Notes under the pieces: model-generated
What the model was told of the DNA's origin: nothing
Seen by the model: only the letters and a program-made list of their open reading frames with translations
Database searches by the model: none
Made by a program: the position numbers and the translations under genes
NCBI GenBank assembly: GCA_030447445.1
Contig: JAUJOW010000002.1
Span: forward strand, 68,208 to 132,207
DNA: 64,000 bases
Reading direction: 5' to 3'
Source: Acidimicrobiales bacterium
Lineage (GTDB): Bacteria > Actinomycetota > Acidimicrobiia > Acidimicrobiales > Iamiaceae
In this document: positions 1 to 8,568 of the stretch, piece after piece
How the letters are laid out: each line of letters starts with the position of its first letter
Numbering within the stretch: the first letter of the stretch is position 1

Positions 1-357
1 GTGAGCGTCGACACCGTGCGACGGTGGGCGGATTCCGGGCGGCTGCCGGTACGGCGTGACCCGAGCGGTCAACGGGTGATCGAGGGGACCGACCTGGCTG
101 CCTTCCTCGTGTCCGAGGCGCCGGTCGACGGGCCCGACGTGACCGTGGGGCGCTCGGCCCGGAACCGCTTCGCCGGCATCGTCACCCGGGTCGAGCGGGA
201 TCGGGTGGCGGCCAAGGTGGAGCTCCAGGCCGGTCCCCATCGCATCGTCTCGCTGATGACCACCGAAGCTGTCGACGAGCTCGGCCTCGTACCGGGGGTG
301 CAGGCGGTGGCGTCGGTCAAGGCCACCAGCGTCGTGGTCGAGGTGCCCGCCCCGTGA
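1..357 (+). CDS. HTH-TOBE molybdate-binding protein (5' partial)
   Basis: The first ~35 residues resemble the second half of a MerR/excisionase-type helix-turn-helix (VDTVRRWADSGRLPVRR). Residues ~50-118 form a TOBE (Mop-type) domain ending VKATSVVVEV, the same fold that closes the ModC protein encoded downstream. HTH-TOBE proteins of this kind bind molybdate or tungstate and are often encoded with modABC, so a role as molybdate sensor or Mo-responsive regulator of this operon is inferred. The reading frame is open at base 1, and such proteins normally have ~15 more residues before VDTVRRW. The true start is therefore probably outside the window and the GTG at base 1 internal. The stop overlaps the modA start (GTGA). 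Confidence 0.75.
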   Translation: MSVDTVRRWADSGRLPVRRDPSGQRVIEGTDLAAFLVSEAPVDGPDVTVGRSARNRFAGIVTRVERDRVAAKVELQAGPHRIVSLMTTEAVDELGLVPGVQAVASVKATSVVVEVPAP

Positions 358-1118
358 GGGTTGCCGCTGCGCTGGCCGTGGTGGTCGTGGTCGCGGTGAG
401 CTGTGCCGGTGACCGTTCCGCTCCTTCGTCGGCCGGCGGCCTCGACGGCGAGCTCGTGGTCTTCGCGGCGGCGTCCCTCACCGACGCCTTCGGCGACATC
501 GCCGAGGCGTTCGAGCGGCACCACCCCGAGGTCAGCGTGGAGCTGGACTTCGGCCCGAGCTCCCGGCTCGCCACCCAGATCGTCGAGGGGGCACCGGCCG
601 ACGTCTTCGCCGCTGCCGACGACACGACCATGGCCATTGCCGTCGACGCCGGCGCCCTCCGAGGCGCACCGGAGGTGTTCGCACGCAACCGGCTGGAGAT
701 CGCCGTGCCCGCCGGCAACCCCGGAGGGGTGTCCGGCCTGGCCGACTTCGCCAACGATGACCTCCTCATCGGCCTGTGCGCCGCCCCGGTGCCGTGCGGG
801 CGGCTCGGCCGAGCGGCCCTGGCCGACGCCGGCGTGACACCGGCCATCGACACCCAAGAGGTCGACGTGCGGTCCCTGCTCACGAAGATCGAGGCCGGTG
901 AGCTCGACGCCGGGATCGTCTACCGCACCGACGTCCTCGCTGCCGACGGTGCCGTCGAAGGCATCGACCTCCCCGACGGCGGGAACTCCGTTGCCACCTA
1001 CACGGTGGCCCCTGTGGCCGACGGTGACGCCCCCGACGCCGCCGCCGCCTTCATCGACCTCGTCCTCTCGGCCGAGGGCCGGCGCAGGCTCGAAGACCAC
1101 GGCTTCCTCGCCCCGTGA
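354..1118 (+). CDS. modA: Molybdate ABC transporter substrate-binding lipoprotein ModA
   Basis: A 254-residue extracytoplasmic solute-binding protein. Residues 1-16 are a hydrophobic signal with a lipobox-like AVSC, so Cys17 is the likely lipidation site. The mature part starts with a short Ser/Ala-rich linker, then ELVVFAAASLTDAF, the characteristic ModA opening that contributes oxyanion-binding serines. A further ligand-side segment is FGPSSRLATQI. It should capture molybdate or tungstate outside the membrane and deliver it to ModB/ModC. The GTG start overlaps the preceding stop and the stop overlaps modB, so the genes are translationally coupled. Molybdate versus tungstate specificity cannot be told from sequence. 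Confidence 0.93.
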   Translation: MRVAAALAVVVVVAVSCAGDRSAPSSAGGLDGELVVFAAASLTDAFGDIAEAFERHHPEVSVELDFGPSSRLATQIVEGAPADVFAAADDTTMAIAVDAGALRGAPEVFARNRLEIAVPAGNPGGVSGLADFANDDLLIGLCAAPVPCGRLGRAALADAGVTPAIDTQEVDVRSLLTKIEAGELDAGIVYRTDVLAADGAVEGIDLPDGGNSVATYTVAPVADGDAPDAAAAFIDLVLSAEGRRRLEDHGFLAP

Positions 1119-1930
1119 CCCTCCGTCCGAGCGCCCGAGGGCGCCCCCGCGCCGCACCGGTGGTGCTCGTCGGCCTCGCTGTCGCCGGCATCGGGTTCCT
1201 GGTCCTGCCCTTCGCCGGCCTGCTCCAACGGACGCCGTGGACCGGGCTGCCCGGTCTCCTCGGCCAGCCCACCGTGGCCAGGGCCCTTCGCCTGTCGCTC
1301 GTCACCGCCACCATCGCCGCCGGCGCCAGCCTCCTCCTCGGGGTGCCCCTGGCCTGGGTGCTGGCTCGGCTCGACTTCCCCGGGCGCTCCGTGCTGCGGG
1401 CCCTCGTCGCCCTGCCCATGGTGCTCCCGCCGGTCGTCGGCGGGGCCGCCCTGCTCTTCGCCCTCGGTCGCCGGGGGCTCGTGGGCCAGTGGCTCTACGA
1501 GCGCTTCGGTGTGCTCCTGCCGTACTCGACCGCCGGGGTGGTCGTGGCCGAGACGTTCGTGGCCCTGCCCTTCCTCGTCCTGACCGTCGAGGCTGCGCTC
1601 CGTTCCACCGATCCCCGCTACGAGGAGGCCGCCGCCACCCTCGGCGCCGATCGGTGGACCACCTTCCGGCGGGTCACCCTCCCCCTCGTCGCCCCTTCGG
1701 TGGTGGCCGGGGCGGTGCTGGCCTGGGCCCGGGCCCTCGGGGAGTTCGGGGCCACGGTCACCTTCGCCGGCAACCTCGAGGGGCGCACGCAGACCCTGCC
1801 CCTCGCCGTCGCGCTGGCCCTCGAGCGGGACCGTGGCGCTGCCATCGCCCTCAGCCTCGTGCTCGTCGTCGTATCCCTGGGGGTGCTGGTGGCGCTGCGG
1901 GACCGGTGGTTCACGCTGCGCCCGCGGTGA
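1115..1930 (+). CDS. modB: Molybdate ABC transporter permease ModB
   Basis: A 271-residue inner-membrane permease with about six hydrophobic segments. A typical EAA loop near residues 165-190 (EEAAATLGADRWTTFRRVTLP region) docks onto the ATPase. The segment LGEFGATVTFAGN is a signature of molybdate permeases of the ModB/CysT family. It should form the dimeric channel of the ModABC importer. The GTG start overlaps the modA stop by four bases, and the gene runs directly into modC with another GTGA overlap, so all three components form one operon. Confidence 0.93.
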   Translation: MTLRPSARGRPRAAPVVLVGLAVAGIGFLVLPFAGLLQRTPWTGLPGLLGQPTVARALRLSLVTATIAAGASLLLGVPLAWVLARLDFPGRSVLRALVALPMVLPPVVGGAALLFALGRRGLVGQWLYERFGVLLPYSTAGVVVAETFVALPFLVLTVEAALRSTDPRYEEAAATLGADRWTTFRRVTLPLVAPSVVAGAVLAWARALGEFGATVTFAGNLEGRTQTLPLAVALALERDRGAAIALSLVLVVVSLGVLVALRDRWFTLRPR

Positions 1931-2982
1931 CCCTCGCCGCCGACGTCGAGGTGACCCTCGACCGGCTCGCCCTGAGGGTCGAGCTGACCGCCCGTGCCGG
2001 AGAGACCGTGGCCGTGCTGGGACCCAACGGCGCCGGTAAGACCACGCTGCTGCGAGCGCTGGCCGGCCTCGCCGTCCTGAGCGGCGGACGTGTGGTCCTG
2101 GACGACGTTGTGCTCGACGACCTCACCGAGGGCGTGCACGTGCCCACCGAGCAGCGGTCGGTCGGTTTCGTGTTCCAGGACAACGCGCTCTTCCCGCACC
2201 TGTCGGCGCTCGACAACGTGGCCTTCGGTCTGCGCCTCGGTGGTCGGCGCCGCCGCGACGCCAGGAAGGAGGCGGCCGCATGGCTCGGCGAGCTCGGCCT
2301 CTCCGCCCACGCCCGGGCTCGCCCGGCTGCCCTGTCGGGCGGGCAGGCCCAACGGGTGGCGCTGGCGCGAGCCTTGGCCACCCGCCCTCGCCTCCTGCTG
2401 CTCGACGAGCCCCTCGCCGCCCTCGACGCCGGCATCCGGCCCACCGTCCGGAGCGCGCTGCGGCACGACCTCCTCGACTTCGGCGGGGTGCGGCTCGTGG
2501 TCACCCACGACCCGGTCGACGCCATGGTGCTGGCCGACCGGCTCGTGATCCTCGAAGGCGGCGCCGTGGCCCAGGCGGGCACCGTCGCCGAGGCGACCCG
2601 CCGCCCCCGATCGCCGTACGTGGCCCGCCTGGTGGGCCTCAACCTGCTGCGGGGCCGGTCCCGGGGCGGTGCCCTCGTGCTGGCATCGGGCGGGGTCGTC
2701 CACCCCGCTGATCCGCCACCGGCCGGCGAGGGCTTCGCCGTCATCCGGCCCCAGGCCGTCGCCCTCCACCCCGGTCCGCCGTCGGGTACGCCCCGCAACG
2801 TGTGGCCGGGCACGGTGGCCGATCTCCGCGTCGACGCCGGGCGGGTCCGGGTCGAGGTCGACGGTGCCGTGCCGATGGTGGCCGAGGTCACCACCGCCGC
2901 CGTGGCCGAGCTCGGCCTGCGTCCCGGCGCTCCGGTGTGGGCTGCGGTCAAGGCCACCGACGTGGAGGTCTATCCCGCCTGA
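1927..2982 (+). CDS. modC: Molybdate ABC transporter ATP-binding protein ModC
   Basis: A 351-residue ATPase with all ABC motifs visible: Walker A GPNGAGKTT, Q-loop FVFQDNALFP, signature LSGGQAQRVALARAL, Walker B LLLLDEPLAALD and H-loop VVTHD. The C-terminal ~70 residues are a TOBE regulatory domain ending VWAAVKATDVEVYPA, which in ModC proteins binds oxyanion and damps transport. The GTG start overlaps the modB stop; the open frame extends further upstream only as a shadow of modA/modB. The next genes are on the opposite strand, so the operon ends here. Confidence 0.94.
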   Translation: MTLAADVEVTLDRLALRVELTARAGETVAVLGPNGAGKTTLLRALAGLAVLSGGRVVLDDVVLDDLTEGVHVPTEQRSVGFVFQDNALFPHLSALDNVAFGLRLGGRRRRDARKEAAAWLGELGLSAHARARPAALSGGQAQRVALARALATRPRLLLLDEPLAALDAGIRPTVRSALRHDLLDFGGVRLVVTHDPVDAMVLADRLVILEGGAVAQAGTVAEATRRPRSPYVARLVGLNLLRGRSRGGALVLASGGVVHPADPPPAGEGFAVIRPQAVALHPGPPSGTPRNVWPGTVADLRVDAGRVRVEVDGAVPMVAEVTTAAVAELGLRPGAPVWAAVKATDVEVYPA

Positions 2983-4496
2983 TCGTGCCCGATCCCCGCC
3001 GGTGCCGTTCGAGCGGTGAGGGCGGCGGCGAGGGTGTGCTCGGCGAGCTCTTCGGCGACCGTGGTGGTCTGGTCGACGACCTCGGGGGCGTCGCCGCCGG
3101 CCACGTCGACGGCCATGGTGGCCAACCCGACCCGGCGCTGGAACAGCGACGAGTGGACCCGTGTGCTCTGGGCTCGCGCCGCCGAGACCACCACGGTGCG
3201 ACGCACGAGCGACCCCTGACGGGCGACGAGGACCCCATCGTCCCAGCGGTGCCCGAGGCCGTGGTAGGCGTCGATCCCGAGCCCCACGGCCAGCGCCACC
3301 GCAACCAGGGATGCGACCAGGCCCCACGGCCACACCGCCACCAGGAGGGGTCCCGTCACCACCACCGCCGGCACCAGGCGTCGGACCAAGGACCGACGTC
3401 GGGCCACCGCCGGCGCCGGGGCGAGGGGTCCGAGGTCATGGGCTCCGTTCACCATGGTCGTGACCAGGGAGACCGCCTCGTCCGGCGTCAACAGCGGCAC
3501 CACCCCCCGCAGTGCCACCTCCGCCTCACCCCCGCCCTGCCCGGCGCTCTGCACCCGGAGCGACGCGAGGCCCACCGCCCGGCGCAGGAGCGACTGGTCG
3601 ACCCGCACGGCCTGCACCCGCCGCAACGGCACGGTGGACTCCCGACGGCTGAACAGCCCTCGGGCGAGGACGAGGTCGTCGCCCCGTCGGCACACGGTGA
3701 AGCCGTGGTTGGCCACGATGGACGCCGACGCCGCCACGGCCAGCCAGGCGAGGACACCGACCACCACCGCCCCCGCGATGGCGACGGGTCCCGCCGACTC
3801 GAGGTCCCCCTCGCGGACGAGCCCGGCGGCCCGCTCGGGGAGGTCGTCGAGGACCTGGAACAGCCAGCCCGCCGCCGGCAGCAGGACGAACAGCTGGGGT
3901 CCGGTCACGCCGGCCAGGGCCAGCCTCGCCGTCGAGAGGCGGACGAGCACCTCGTCGGCCGGGGACGCCGCCGGGAGGACCGGGCCGGCCGGGACGCCGG
4001 TCGGGGCGCCGGTGAGGGGCGCCGAGCGATCGAGGCGGGCGGCGTCGCGGGCCCTGACGAGGGCGTCCCGCAGGGCGACGGCGACGTCGAGGCGGACCAC
4101 CTCGAGATCGATCTCGGAGCGGCCGGCGCCACCGGCGGTCTCCACCTCGATCGTGGCCAGCCCGAGCAATCGGTGGCGAAGCCCCCGGACCAGCTCGACC
4201 TGTTGGATTCGGGCGGCCGGGATGCGGACCTCGCGGCGGGACAGCACCCCGGAGTCCATGCGGAAGACCGAGCCGTCGAACGACCACGTTCGCCGCCACC
4301 AGAGGAGGTAGCGGCCGGCCACCAGCAGGGCCACCCCGATCGGCACGAGCGCGGCGATGCCGCTCACGCTGGCCCCGATCACGGCCGGCACCAACTGGCG
4401 AGCCAGGGAGATGATGTCGAACACGGGGCTCGCGGGGTGCAGCCGCTGGGTGCGGGACAGGTCGGGACCGGACACGGCGACAGTGTCAGACGGCAT
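2970..4496 (-). CDS. Bacterial PH (bPH2) domain membrane protein, YdbT-like
   Basis: A 508-residue membrane protein with repeated bacterial PH-like (bPH2, formerly DUF304) domains between hydrophobic helices. Three repeat cores are visible, each with a 'G(L/V)SRRE...I/VPLRRVQ' pattern: GVLSRREVRIPAARIQQVE, GLFSRRESTVPLRRVQAVR and a third around GSLVRRTVVVSAARAQSTR. Paired YdbS/YdbT proteins have this architecture; in Bacillus they affect resistance to antimicrobial compounds, but the function here is unproven. The ATG start overlaps the end of the upstream bPH2 gene by 11 bases. Its 3' end overlaps modC tail to tail by 13 bases. Confidence 0.85.
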   Translation of the reverse strand: MPSDTVAVSGPDLSRTQRLHPASPVFDIISLARQLVPAVIGASVSGIAALVPIGVALLVAGRYLLWWRRTWSFDGSVFRMDSGVLSRREVRIPAARIQQVELVRGLRHRLLGLATIEVETAGGAGRSEIDLEVVRLDVAVALRDALVRARDAARLDRSAPLTGAPTGVPAGPVLPAASPADEVLVRLSTARLALAGVTGPQLFVLLPAAGWLFQVLDDLPERAAGLVREGDLESAGPVAIAGAVVVGVLAWLAVAASASIVANHGFTVCRRGDDLVLARGLFSRRESTVPLRRVQAVRVDQSLLRRAVGLASLRVQSAGQGGGEAEVALRGVVPLLTPDEAVSLVTTMVNGAHDLGPLAPAPAVARRRSLVRRLVPAVVVTGPLLVAVWPWGLVASLVAVALAVGLGIDAYHGLGHRWDDGVLVARQGSLVRRTVVVSAARAQSTRVHSSLFQRRVGLATMAVDVAGGDAPEVVDQTTTVAEELAEHTLAAALTARTAPAGIGHDQAG

Positions 4497-4998
4497 CGCC
4501 CTCACCGGACCGTTCGAGGATCCGCCGACGCAGCGCCTCGGCCCGCTCGGCGGCGATGCCCGGGATGGTGGCGTCGGTGGTGGACGACGCCGTGCGCACG
4601 ACCAGGGTGCGCAGGCCCAGCGCCCGGTCGAGGGGCCCAGCGGTGACGTCGATCTGCTGGACCCGGTGGTACGGGATCGACGAGTGCGTCCGCACGAACA
4701 CGCCGTGGCGAAGCTCGAGGCCCTCCTCGCCCACCCGGTACCGCCAGTGCCGGTAGGTGAGGGAAGCCCCAACCAGGGCGCCGGCGGTGAGCACGACCAC
4801 GAGGGCGACGGTGACCGAGAGGACGAGGCCGGCCGGTGGGCCGCTGTCTATCCCGGAGAGGACGGCGGCCGTCCCGCCGCCGGCGACGAGCGTGACGAGG
4901 GCGGGCACCAGCGCGTCGATGCGCCACAAGGTGAGCACCCGCGGGTCGAGCGCCTCGCCGGCGACGGGCATCCGGGCAGCGGGAGCGGGCTCGCTCAC
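4486..4998 (-). CDS. Bacterial PH (bPH2) domain protein, YdbS-like
   Basis: A 170-residue protein with two hydrophobic helices near residues 30-80, then one bPH2 domain containing LELRHGVFVRTHSSIPYHR and VQQIDVTAGPLDRALGLRTL. This is the usual small partner of the three-repeat protein encoded immediately downstream, and the 11-base overlap implies coupled translation and probably a complex. It starts with GTG inside the 3' end of the protease gene (4-base overlap), so protease, YdbS-like and YdbT-like genes may form one transcript. The role is inferred as envelope-associated and the ligand is unknown. Confidence 0.85.
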   Translation of the reverse strand: MSEPAPAARMPVAGEALDPRVLTLWRIDALVPALVTLVAGGGTAAVLSGIDSGPPAGLVLSVTVALVVVLTAGALVGASLTYRHWRYRVGEEGLELRHGVFVRTHSSIPYHRVQQIDVTAGPLDRALGLRTLVVRTASSTTDATIPGIAAERAEALRRRILERSGEGDAV

Positions 4999-6164
4999 GC
5001 CACACAGCTCCCGGTGTCGGCGCCGGCCGAGGCCCCAGCTGAGAGCACCGCCTGGAGCTCCCCCGTGGTGAGCGCGTAGGCCACACCGGGACGGTCGGGG
5101 GCGATGGCGAAGGCGACGCCGACGACGGCACCGATCGGGTCGACCAACGGTGCCCCGGAGTCGCCCGGGGCGAGCGACGACGACAGCACCAGCACGTCCC
5201 GCCGAGTGGGGTCGGCGCCGTAGATGTCCCGGCCGACGGCGGTGATCTCCTGTCCGACCGCGAAGGGGGCGATCCGCAGGGGACCGCCTCGGGGATGGCC
5301 GAACACACCGCCTCGCCCACCGACCTGAATGTCGCCGATGGGCAGCGGGTCCCGGCCGATGCCGGGAGCCCGCAGCACGGCGAGGTCGCGGGCGGGGTCG
5401 AACGCCACCACGTCGGCGTCGACCTCCGAGCCGTCGTCTCGCTGCAGCACGGTCGACGGTTGACCGGCCACGACGTGGGCGTTGGTGACCACGAGCTCGG
5501 GAGCGGCCACGAAGCCGCTGCCCTCCTGGATGCGCCCGCAGGCCTCTCCCACCACCTTCACCGTCGACGCCGCCACCGCTTCGGCCACCGCCCCGGTGAG
5601 GCCGCTGGCCGCTGGGGGGGCGGCCAGATCGGGGGCCGGGCGCAGCGACTCGAACACCGTCGGGTACCGTCCGCCGAGGATCCGTCGGAGGGTCCGGGTG
5701 GCATCAGGAGCAGGAGGGAAGACGTCCTCCACGGCCCTGGCCAGCCGCGACGTGCGCACCTGGCGGGCCTGCCAACCGGGGACGTCGGCCGCCGCCGGCA
5801 CGACCAGCCAGACCGCCACCAGCACCCCGAGCACCCCGAGCGCGGCTCCGCCGACCTGGTCGACCTGCCGGGCTCGTCGGGAGCGCATGGCCAGGTGGGC
5901 CCGACTACCGACCAGGAGCCCGGCCACCTGGCCGGCGAAGGCGGCCCCGACGAGCACCGTGACGGCGACCACGGCGAGCTGTGCTCGCCCCGCCCCCGGT
6001 CCGACGGAGCGCACCACGGTGGGAACGAGCCGGGCCCCGACGGCCACGCCCACCGCCAGCCCCAGCCACGACGCCGCCCGGGTGACCATCCCGAGGCGGT
6101 ACCCGCCGAAGCCGGCCAGCACGGCGACGGCCACGAGGACCACGTCGAGGGCGTTGAAGGACAC
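4995..6164 (-). CDS. MarP-like membrane serine protease (CvpA-type anchor plus trypsin-like domain)
   Basis: A 389-residue protein. Residues ~1-125 carry four hydrophobic helices of the CvpA/colicin V production type. Residues ~190-389 are a trypsin-like protease domain with a recognisable triad: His in TNAHVV, Asp in ARDLAVLRAPG and Ser in APGDSGAP. The layout matches mycobacterial MarP (Rv3671c), a periplasmic protease needed for acid and oxidative stress resistance through cell-wall hydrolase processing. Two cysteines flank the domain (GEACGR and the C-terminal GSCVA) and could form a disulfide, as reported for MarP. It is followed by the bPH2 pair. Confidence 0.87.
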   Translation of the reverse strand: MSFNALDVVLVAVAVLAGFGGYRLGMVTRAASWLGLAVGVAVGARLVPTVVRSVGPGAGRAQLAVVAVTVLVGAAFAGQVAGLLVGSRAHLAMRSRRARQVDQVGGAALGVLGVLVAVWLVVPAAADVPGWQARQVRTSRLARAVEDVFPPAPDATRTLRRILGGRYPTVFESLRPAPDLAAPPAASGLTGAVAEAVAASTVKVVGEACGRIQEGSGFVAAPELVVTNAHVVAGQPSTVLQRDDGSEVDADVVAFDPARDLAVLRAPGIGRDPLPIGDIQVGGRGGVFGHPRGGPLRIAPFAVGQEITAVGRDIYGADPTRRDVLVLSSSLAPGDSGAPLVDPIGAVVGVAFAIAPDRPGVAYALTTGELQAVLSAGASAGADTGSCVA

Positions 6165-6179
6165 GGCGGCGGGCGGCGC

Positions 6180-6953
6180 TCAGCGCCGGAGGAGCCGGGC
6201 GTGGGTGAGGAAGCCGGTGTGGGCGACCATGCGGTGATCGGGGCGCACCGACGCGCCATCGACGTGCCAGGTGCGGTTGAGGACCTCGAGCGTCTCTGCC
6301 ATCTCGAACCCGCTGGCGTCGAGCGCTCGGCGGAGTTGGCTGGCCTGGACGATGCTCGGCGTGTAGGCCACGAGCAGCCCACCCGGGCGGACCGCCTTCT
6401 CGGCATGGGGCACGACCCGCCACGGCTCGGGCAGATCCAGGACGACCCGGTCGAGGTCGGCGGCGTCGATGCCGTCGTAGCAGTCCCGCTCCTCCACCGT
6501 GTAGCGGCTGGTGATCTCCTCCCCGAGGAAGCTGGTCACGTTGCGCCGGGCCCGGGCGGCGAAGTCGGCCCGCAGCTCGTAGCCGGTGACCTCGGCACCC
6601 GCTCGCAGCAACGTCATCGACAGCGCTCCCGAGCCGACCCCCGATTCGAGGATCCGGGCGCCCGGGAACACGTCGGCCAGCATGAGCAGCGGACCGAGGT
6701 CCTTGGGGTAGATGACCTGCGCGCCCCTCGGCATCTTGAGCACGAAGTCGGCCAGGGTGGGGCGCACGGCGGTGTAGCGGGCGTTGCGGGTGGAGGTGAC
6801 GGTGGCGCCGTCCTCTTCGCCGATCAGGTCGTCATGGGCCACGAAGCCGGCATGGGAGTGGAACTCGCCGCCGTCGACGAGCGTGACCATGTAACGCCGC
6901 TGCTTGGCGTCGATGAGCAGCACGCGGTCTCCGGGGGCGAACCGCCGGCCCAT
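6180..6953 (-). CDS. trmI: tRNA (adenine-58-N1)-methyltransferase TrmI
   Basis: A 257-residue class I SAM-dependent methyltransferase. An N-terminal beta domain (FAPGDRVLLIDAKQRRYMV) precedes a Rossmann core with the SAM motif ILESGVGSGALSMTLLRAG and the conserved VVLDLPEPW and YTPSIVQASQL segments typical of TrmI/GCD14. It forms m1A58 in the T-loop of tRNA. A Shine-Dalgarno-like GGGAGGGA precedes the ATG. In many actinobacteria trmI sits upstream of proteasome-associated genes (arc, dop, pup); here the downstream gene is the MarP-like protease instead. Confidence 0.92.
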   Translation of the reverse strand: MGRRFAPGDRVLLIDAKQRRYMVTLVDGGEFHSHAGFVAHDDLIGEEDGATVTSTRNARYTAVRPTLADFVLKMPRGAQVIYPKDLGPLLMLADVFPGARILESGVGSGALSMTLLRAGAEVTGYELRADFAARARRNVTSFLGEEITSRYTVEERDCYDGIDAADLDRVVLDLPEPWRVVPHAEKAVRPGGLLVAYTPSIVQASQLRRALDASGFEMAETLEVLNRTWHVDGASVRPDHRMVAHTGFLTHARLLRR

Positions 6954-6972
6954 CGGCGTCCCTCCCGGCCCG

Positions 6973-7227
6973 TCAGTTGTCGACGGTGGCCCGACCGTTG
7001 GCGATGACGATGCGCTGGCCCGGCTCGAGCTCCTCGCTGAGGACGACCTCGGCCTGGCGCTCGGAGACCTGCTTGAACTTGGTCCACCCCCAGGTGGCGA
7101 TGGCGACGGCCAGCCACGCCCGGTTGCCGCCGAGCACCCCCTTGCGCACCCCGGTCCGGCGCGCCATCGTCACGAGCCGGCCCGGCTGCGCCTTGAGCTT
7201 GGCGCCGCGCTTGTTGCGGACGGCCAT
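6973..7227 (-). CDS. Small basic membrane-associated protein, unknown function
   Basis: An 84-residue protein with a very basic N-terminus (VRNKRGAKLK, then RRTGVRKG), one hydrophobic stretch around residues 37-50 (WLAVAIATWGWTKF) and a compact C-terminal half (ELEPGQRIVIANGR). I do not recognise a characterised family. It is third in a run of small envelope genes: its ATG overlaps the preceding stop by one base (TGATG), and it lies 19 bases upstream of trmI. A small cytoplasmic-membrane protein is the most that can be said. Confidence 0.6.
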   Translation of the reverse strand: MAVRNKRGAKLKAQPGRLVTMARRTGVRKGVLGGNRAWLAVAIATWGWTKFKQVSERQAEVVLSEELEPGQRIVIANGRATVDN

Positions 7228-7460
7228 CAGAGTCGCCGGACCTCCACGATCGTGGTGTTCTTCCTGCCCCGCCGCCTCCCGAACAGGAAGACCCCGAACA
7301 CCACCACCACGGCGACGGCGGCGCCGACGGTGAGGAGCGTGCCCTTGGCCGACGCGGCGGTCTCCGTCACCTCACCCTTGATCTCGCGGAACTTCGCCTC
7401 GATGTCGTCCCTGCTCACGGCGTCGTCCCCAGGAGCGCCGATCCCGTCGATGGTCGTCAC
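7227..7460 (-). CDS. Small single-pass membrane protein, DUF3618-like
   Basis: A 77-residue protein. The N-terminal ~35 residues contain an acidic/amphipathic helix (SRDDIEAKFREIKGEVTE). One transmembrane helix follows (TLLTVGAAVAVVVVFGVFLF), then a strongly basic cytoplasmic tail (GRRRGRKN). Composition and order resemble DUF3618 proteins, which are commonly encoded beside holin-like membrane proteins in actinobacteria, but the match is by eye. It overlaps both neighbours: its start lies inside the end of the holin-like gene and its stop shares a base with the next ATG. Confidence 0.55.
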   Translation of the reverse strand: MTTIDGIGAPGDDAVSRDDIEAKFREIKGEVTETAASAKGTLLTVGAAVAVVVVFGVFLFGRRRGRKNTTIVEVRRL

Positions 7461-7816
7461 CGCTGGCCCCCCGTGCCCTTGATGCGCTTGAGCGACAGGA
7501 GGGTGAGCCCGCTCACCACCACGAGCGCGATCAGGTAGGGGACCGTCGACCAGTTGCCGTCGAAGACGTCGTCGGTCTCGACCTGCAGGACCCGCAGCAC
7601 GGCGACGGTGAGCTCGGTGATGCCGATGCCGATGAGCAGGGACCCGAGGAGCCCGTAGGTGACGAAGCGGCCGAGGGCCTTGACGGGGTCGACGGTCTGC
7701 TGCCGCGCGTAGGTCTTGAGGAGGTCCCAGAGCTCCCCGACGGTCTCACCGGTGCTCTCGGCTCGTTCGCCGGTGGTCGCCGTTTCACCGGCGGTGGCGC
7801 GCTGCGCGTGGGCCAC
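7457..7816 (-). CDS. Holin-like membrane protein (phage holin III / Holin-X type)
   Basis: A 119-residue protein with a polar Thr/Glu-rich N-terminus, an amphipathic segment (ELWDLLKTYARQQT) and two transmembrane helices (around GLLGSLLIGIGITEL and YLIALVVVSGLTLLSL). This is the layout of the actinobacterial Holin-X superfamily III family (Pfam Phage_holin_3_6). Chromosomal copies are not phage remnants and are usually found with DUF3618-like genes, as here. A GAGAGGAG Shine-Dalgarno lies just upstream of the GTG start, making it first in the three-gene run. Function is unknown. Confidence 0.65.
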   Translation of the reverse strand: MAHAQRATAGETATTGERAESTGETVGELWDLLKTYARQQTVDPVKALGRFVTYGLLGSLLIGIGITELTVAVLRVLQVETDDVFDGNWSTVPYLIALVVVSGLTLLSLKRIKGTGGQR

Positions 7817-7889
7817 GGGGCTCCTCTCTCGGGTCGGTCCTTCCTATACGCATCCTCGCGGCCTTGCAAACGTCGACCGGCCGGCGAGA

Positions 7890-8513
7890 TCAGCCCATGG
7901 CCAGGCGCCGGGTGAGGAACTGGGCCTCCTCGGCGAGCATCCCCCGGATCCGGTCGAGACGCTCCTCGGGGGTGTCGGCGGCGAGGAGCTGCTGCTGGTC
8001 GGCGGGGCCGAACGGCGAGAGGGCGGCCAGTTGATACCCACCGAGGAGCGGGTCGTCGGCCAGGTCGACGGTGGCGGGCGGCGCCGCCTCGCCGGCCTCG
8101 GCCTTGAGGGCGAGCACCCGCCGGAGTAGGGACGAGGCGTCGGCGTAGGCGTCGGCGAGGGGGACGGCGGTGCCGCCGTCGTCCCAGTCCTCCACCTCGG
8201 CGCGAGGAAAGGGATCGTCGGCCAGCCAGCGGCGCACCCGGATGCGGCGGGTGCCGACGGTGCCGAGCACCCAGCGCCCGTCGTCGAGCTCGGCCGCCTC
8301 GAGGATCCGGGCCACGGTGCCCACGTCGGTCCTTACGTCCGCACCACCCACCTCGCTCCCCCGCTCGATCAGCACCACGCCGAACTCGGGGTCACCGTCG
8401 TCGGCCAGGCAGCGGCGCACGAGCTGCCGGTAGCGGGGCTCGAAGACGTGCAACGGCAGGAACAGGGTCGGGAACAACACGGTGCCCAGCGGGAACATCG
8501 CCAGCTCGGCCAC
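7890..8513 (-). CDS. Lon substrate-binding (LON N-terminal) domain protein
   Basis: A 207-residue stand-alone LON substrate-binding domain. The opening FPLGTVLFPTLFLPLHVFEPRYRQL is the classic beginning of this fold, followed by GVVLIERGSEVGG and VGTVARI. There is no AAA+ or protease domain, so it is not a Lon protease. Such proteins are widespread in actinobacteria without a firmly known function; binding of unfolded or partner proteins is inferred from the fold. The start is GTG, fixed by a TAGCCT box six bases upstream. It is monocistronic between divergent or separate units. Confidence 0.85.
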   Translation of the reverse strand: MAELAMFPLGTVLFPTLFLPLHVFEPRYRQLVRRCLADDGDPEFGVVLIERGSEVGGADVRTDVGTVARILEAAELDDGRWVLGTVGTRRIRVRRWLADDPFPRAEVEDWDDGGTAVPLADAYADASSLLRRVLALKAEAGEAAPPATVDLADDPLLGGYQLAALSPFGPADQQQLLAADTPEERLDRIRGMLAEEAQFLTRRLAMG

Positions 8514-8519
8514 CGCCTC

Positions 8520-8525
8520 AGGCTA
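8520..8525 (-). promoter_or_regulatory. -10 box TAGCCT, leaderless start of the LON-domain gene
   Basis: TAGCCT on the minus strand ends six bases before the GTG start, so transcription should begin at or next to the start codon. No Shine-Dalgarno is visible. Confidence 0.5.
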
Positions 8526-8568
8526 CGAGCCGGTGGCGCCCTGGCGGCGATTCGGCGGAGTGACGGGA

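Noticed and set aside
69-1157. Long minus-strand reading frame opposite modA
   Set aside because: Gly/Val/Glu-rich shadow typical of GC-rich antisense; modA, with full family motifs and 4-base overlaps on both sides, is clearly the gene.
1618-3333. 571-codon minus-strand frame opposite modB/modC
   Set aside because: Low-complexity Arg/Gly/His composition and no motifs; it covers three well-supported genes on the other strand.
7457-7816. Holin-like gene considered as phage remnant
   Set aside because: It lies in a run of small chromosomal membrane genes beside trmI; this family is common in actinobacterial chromosomes.
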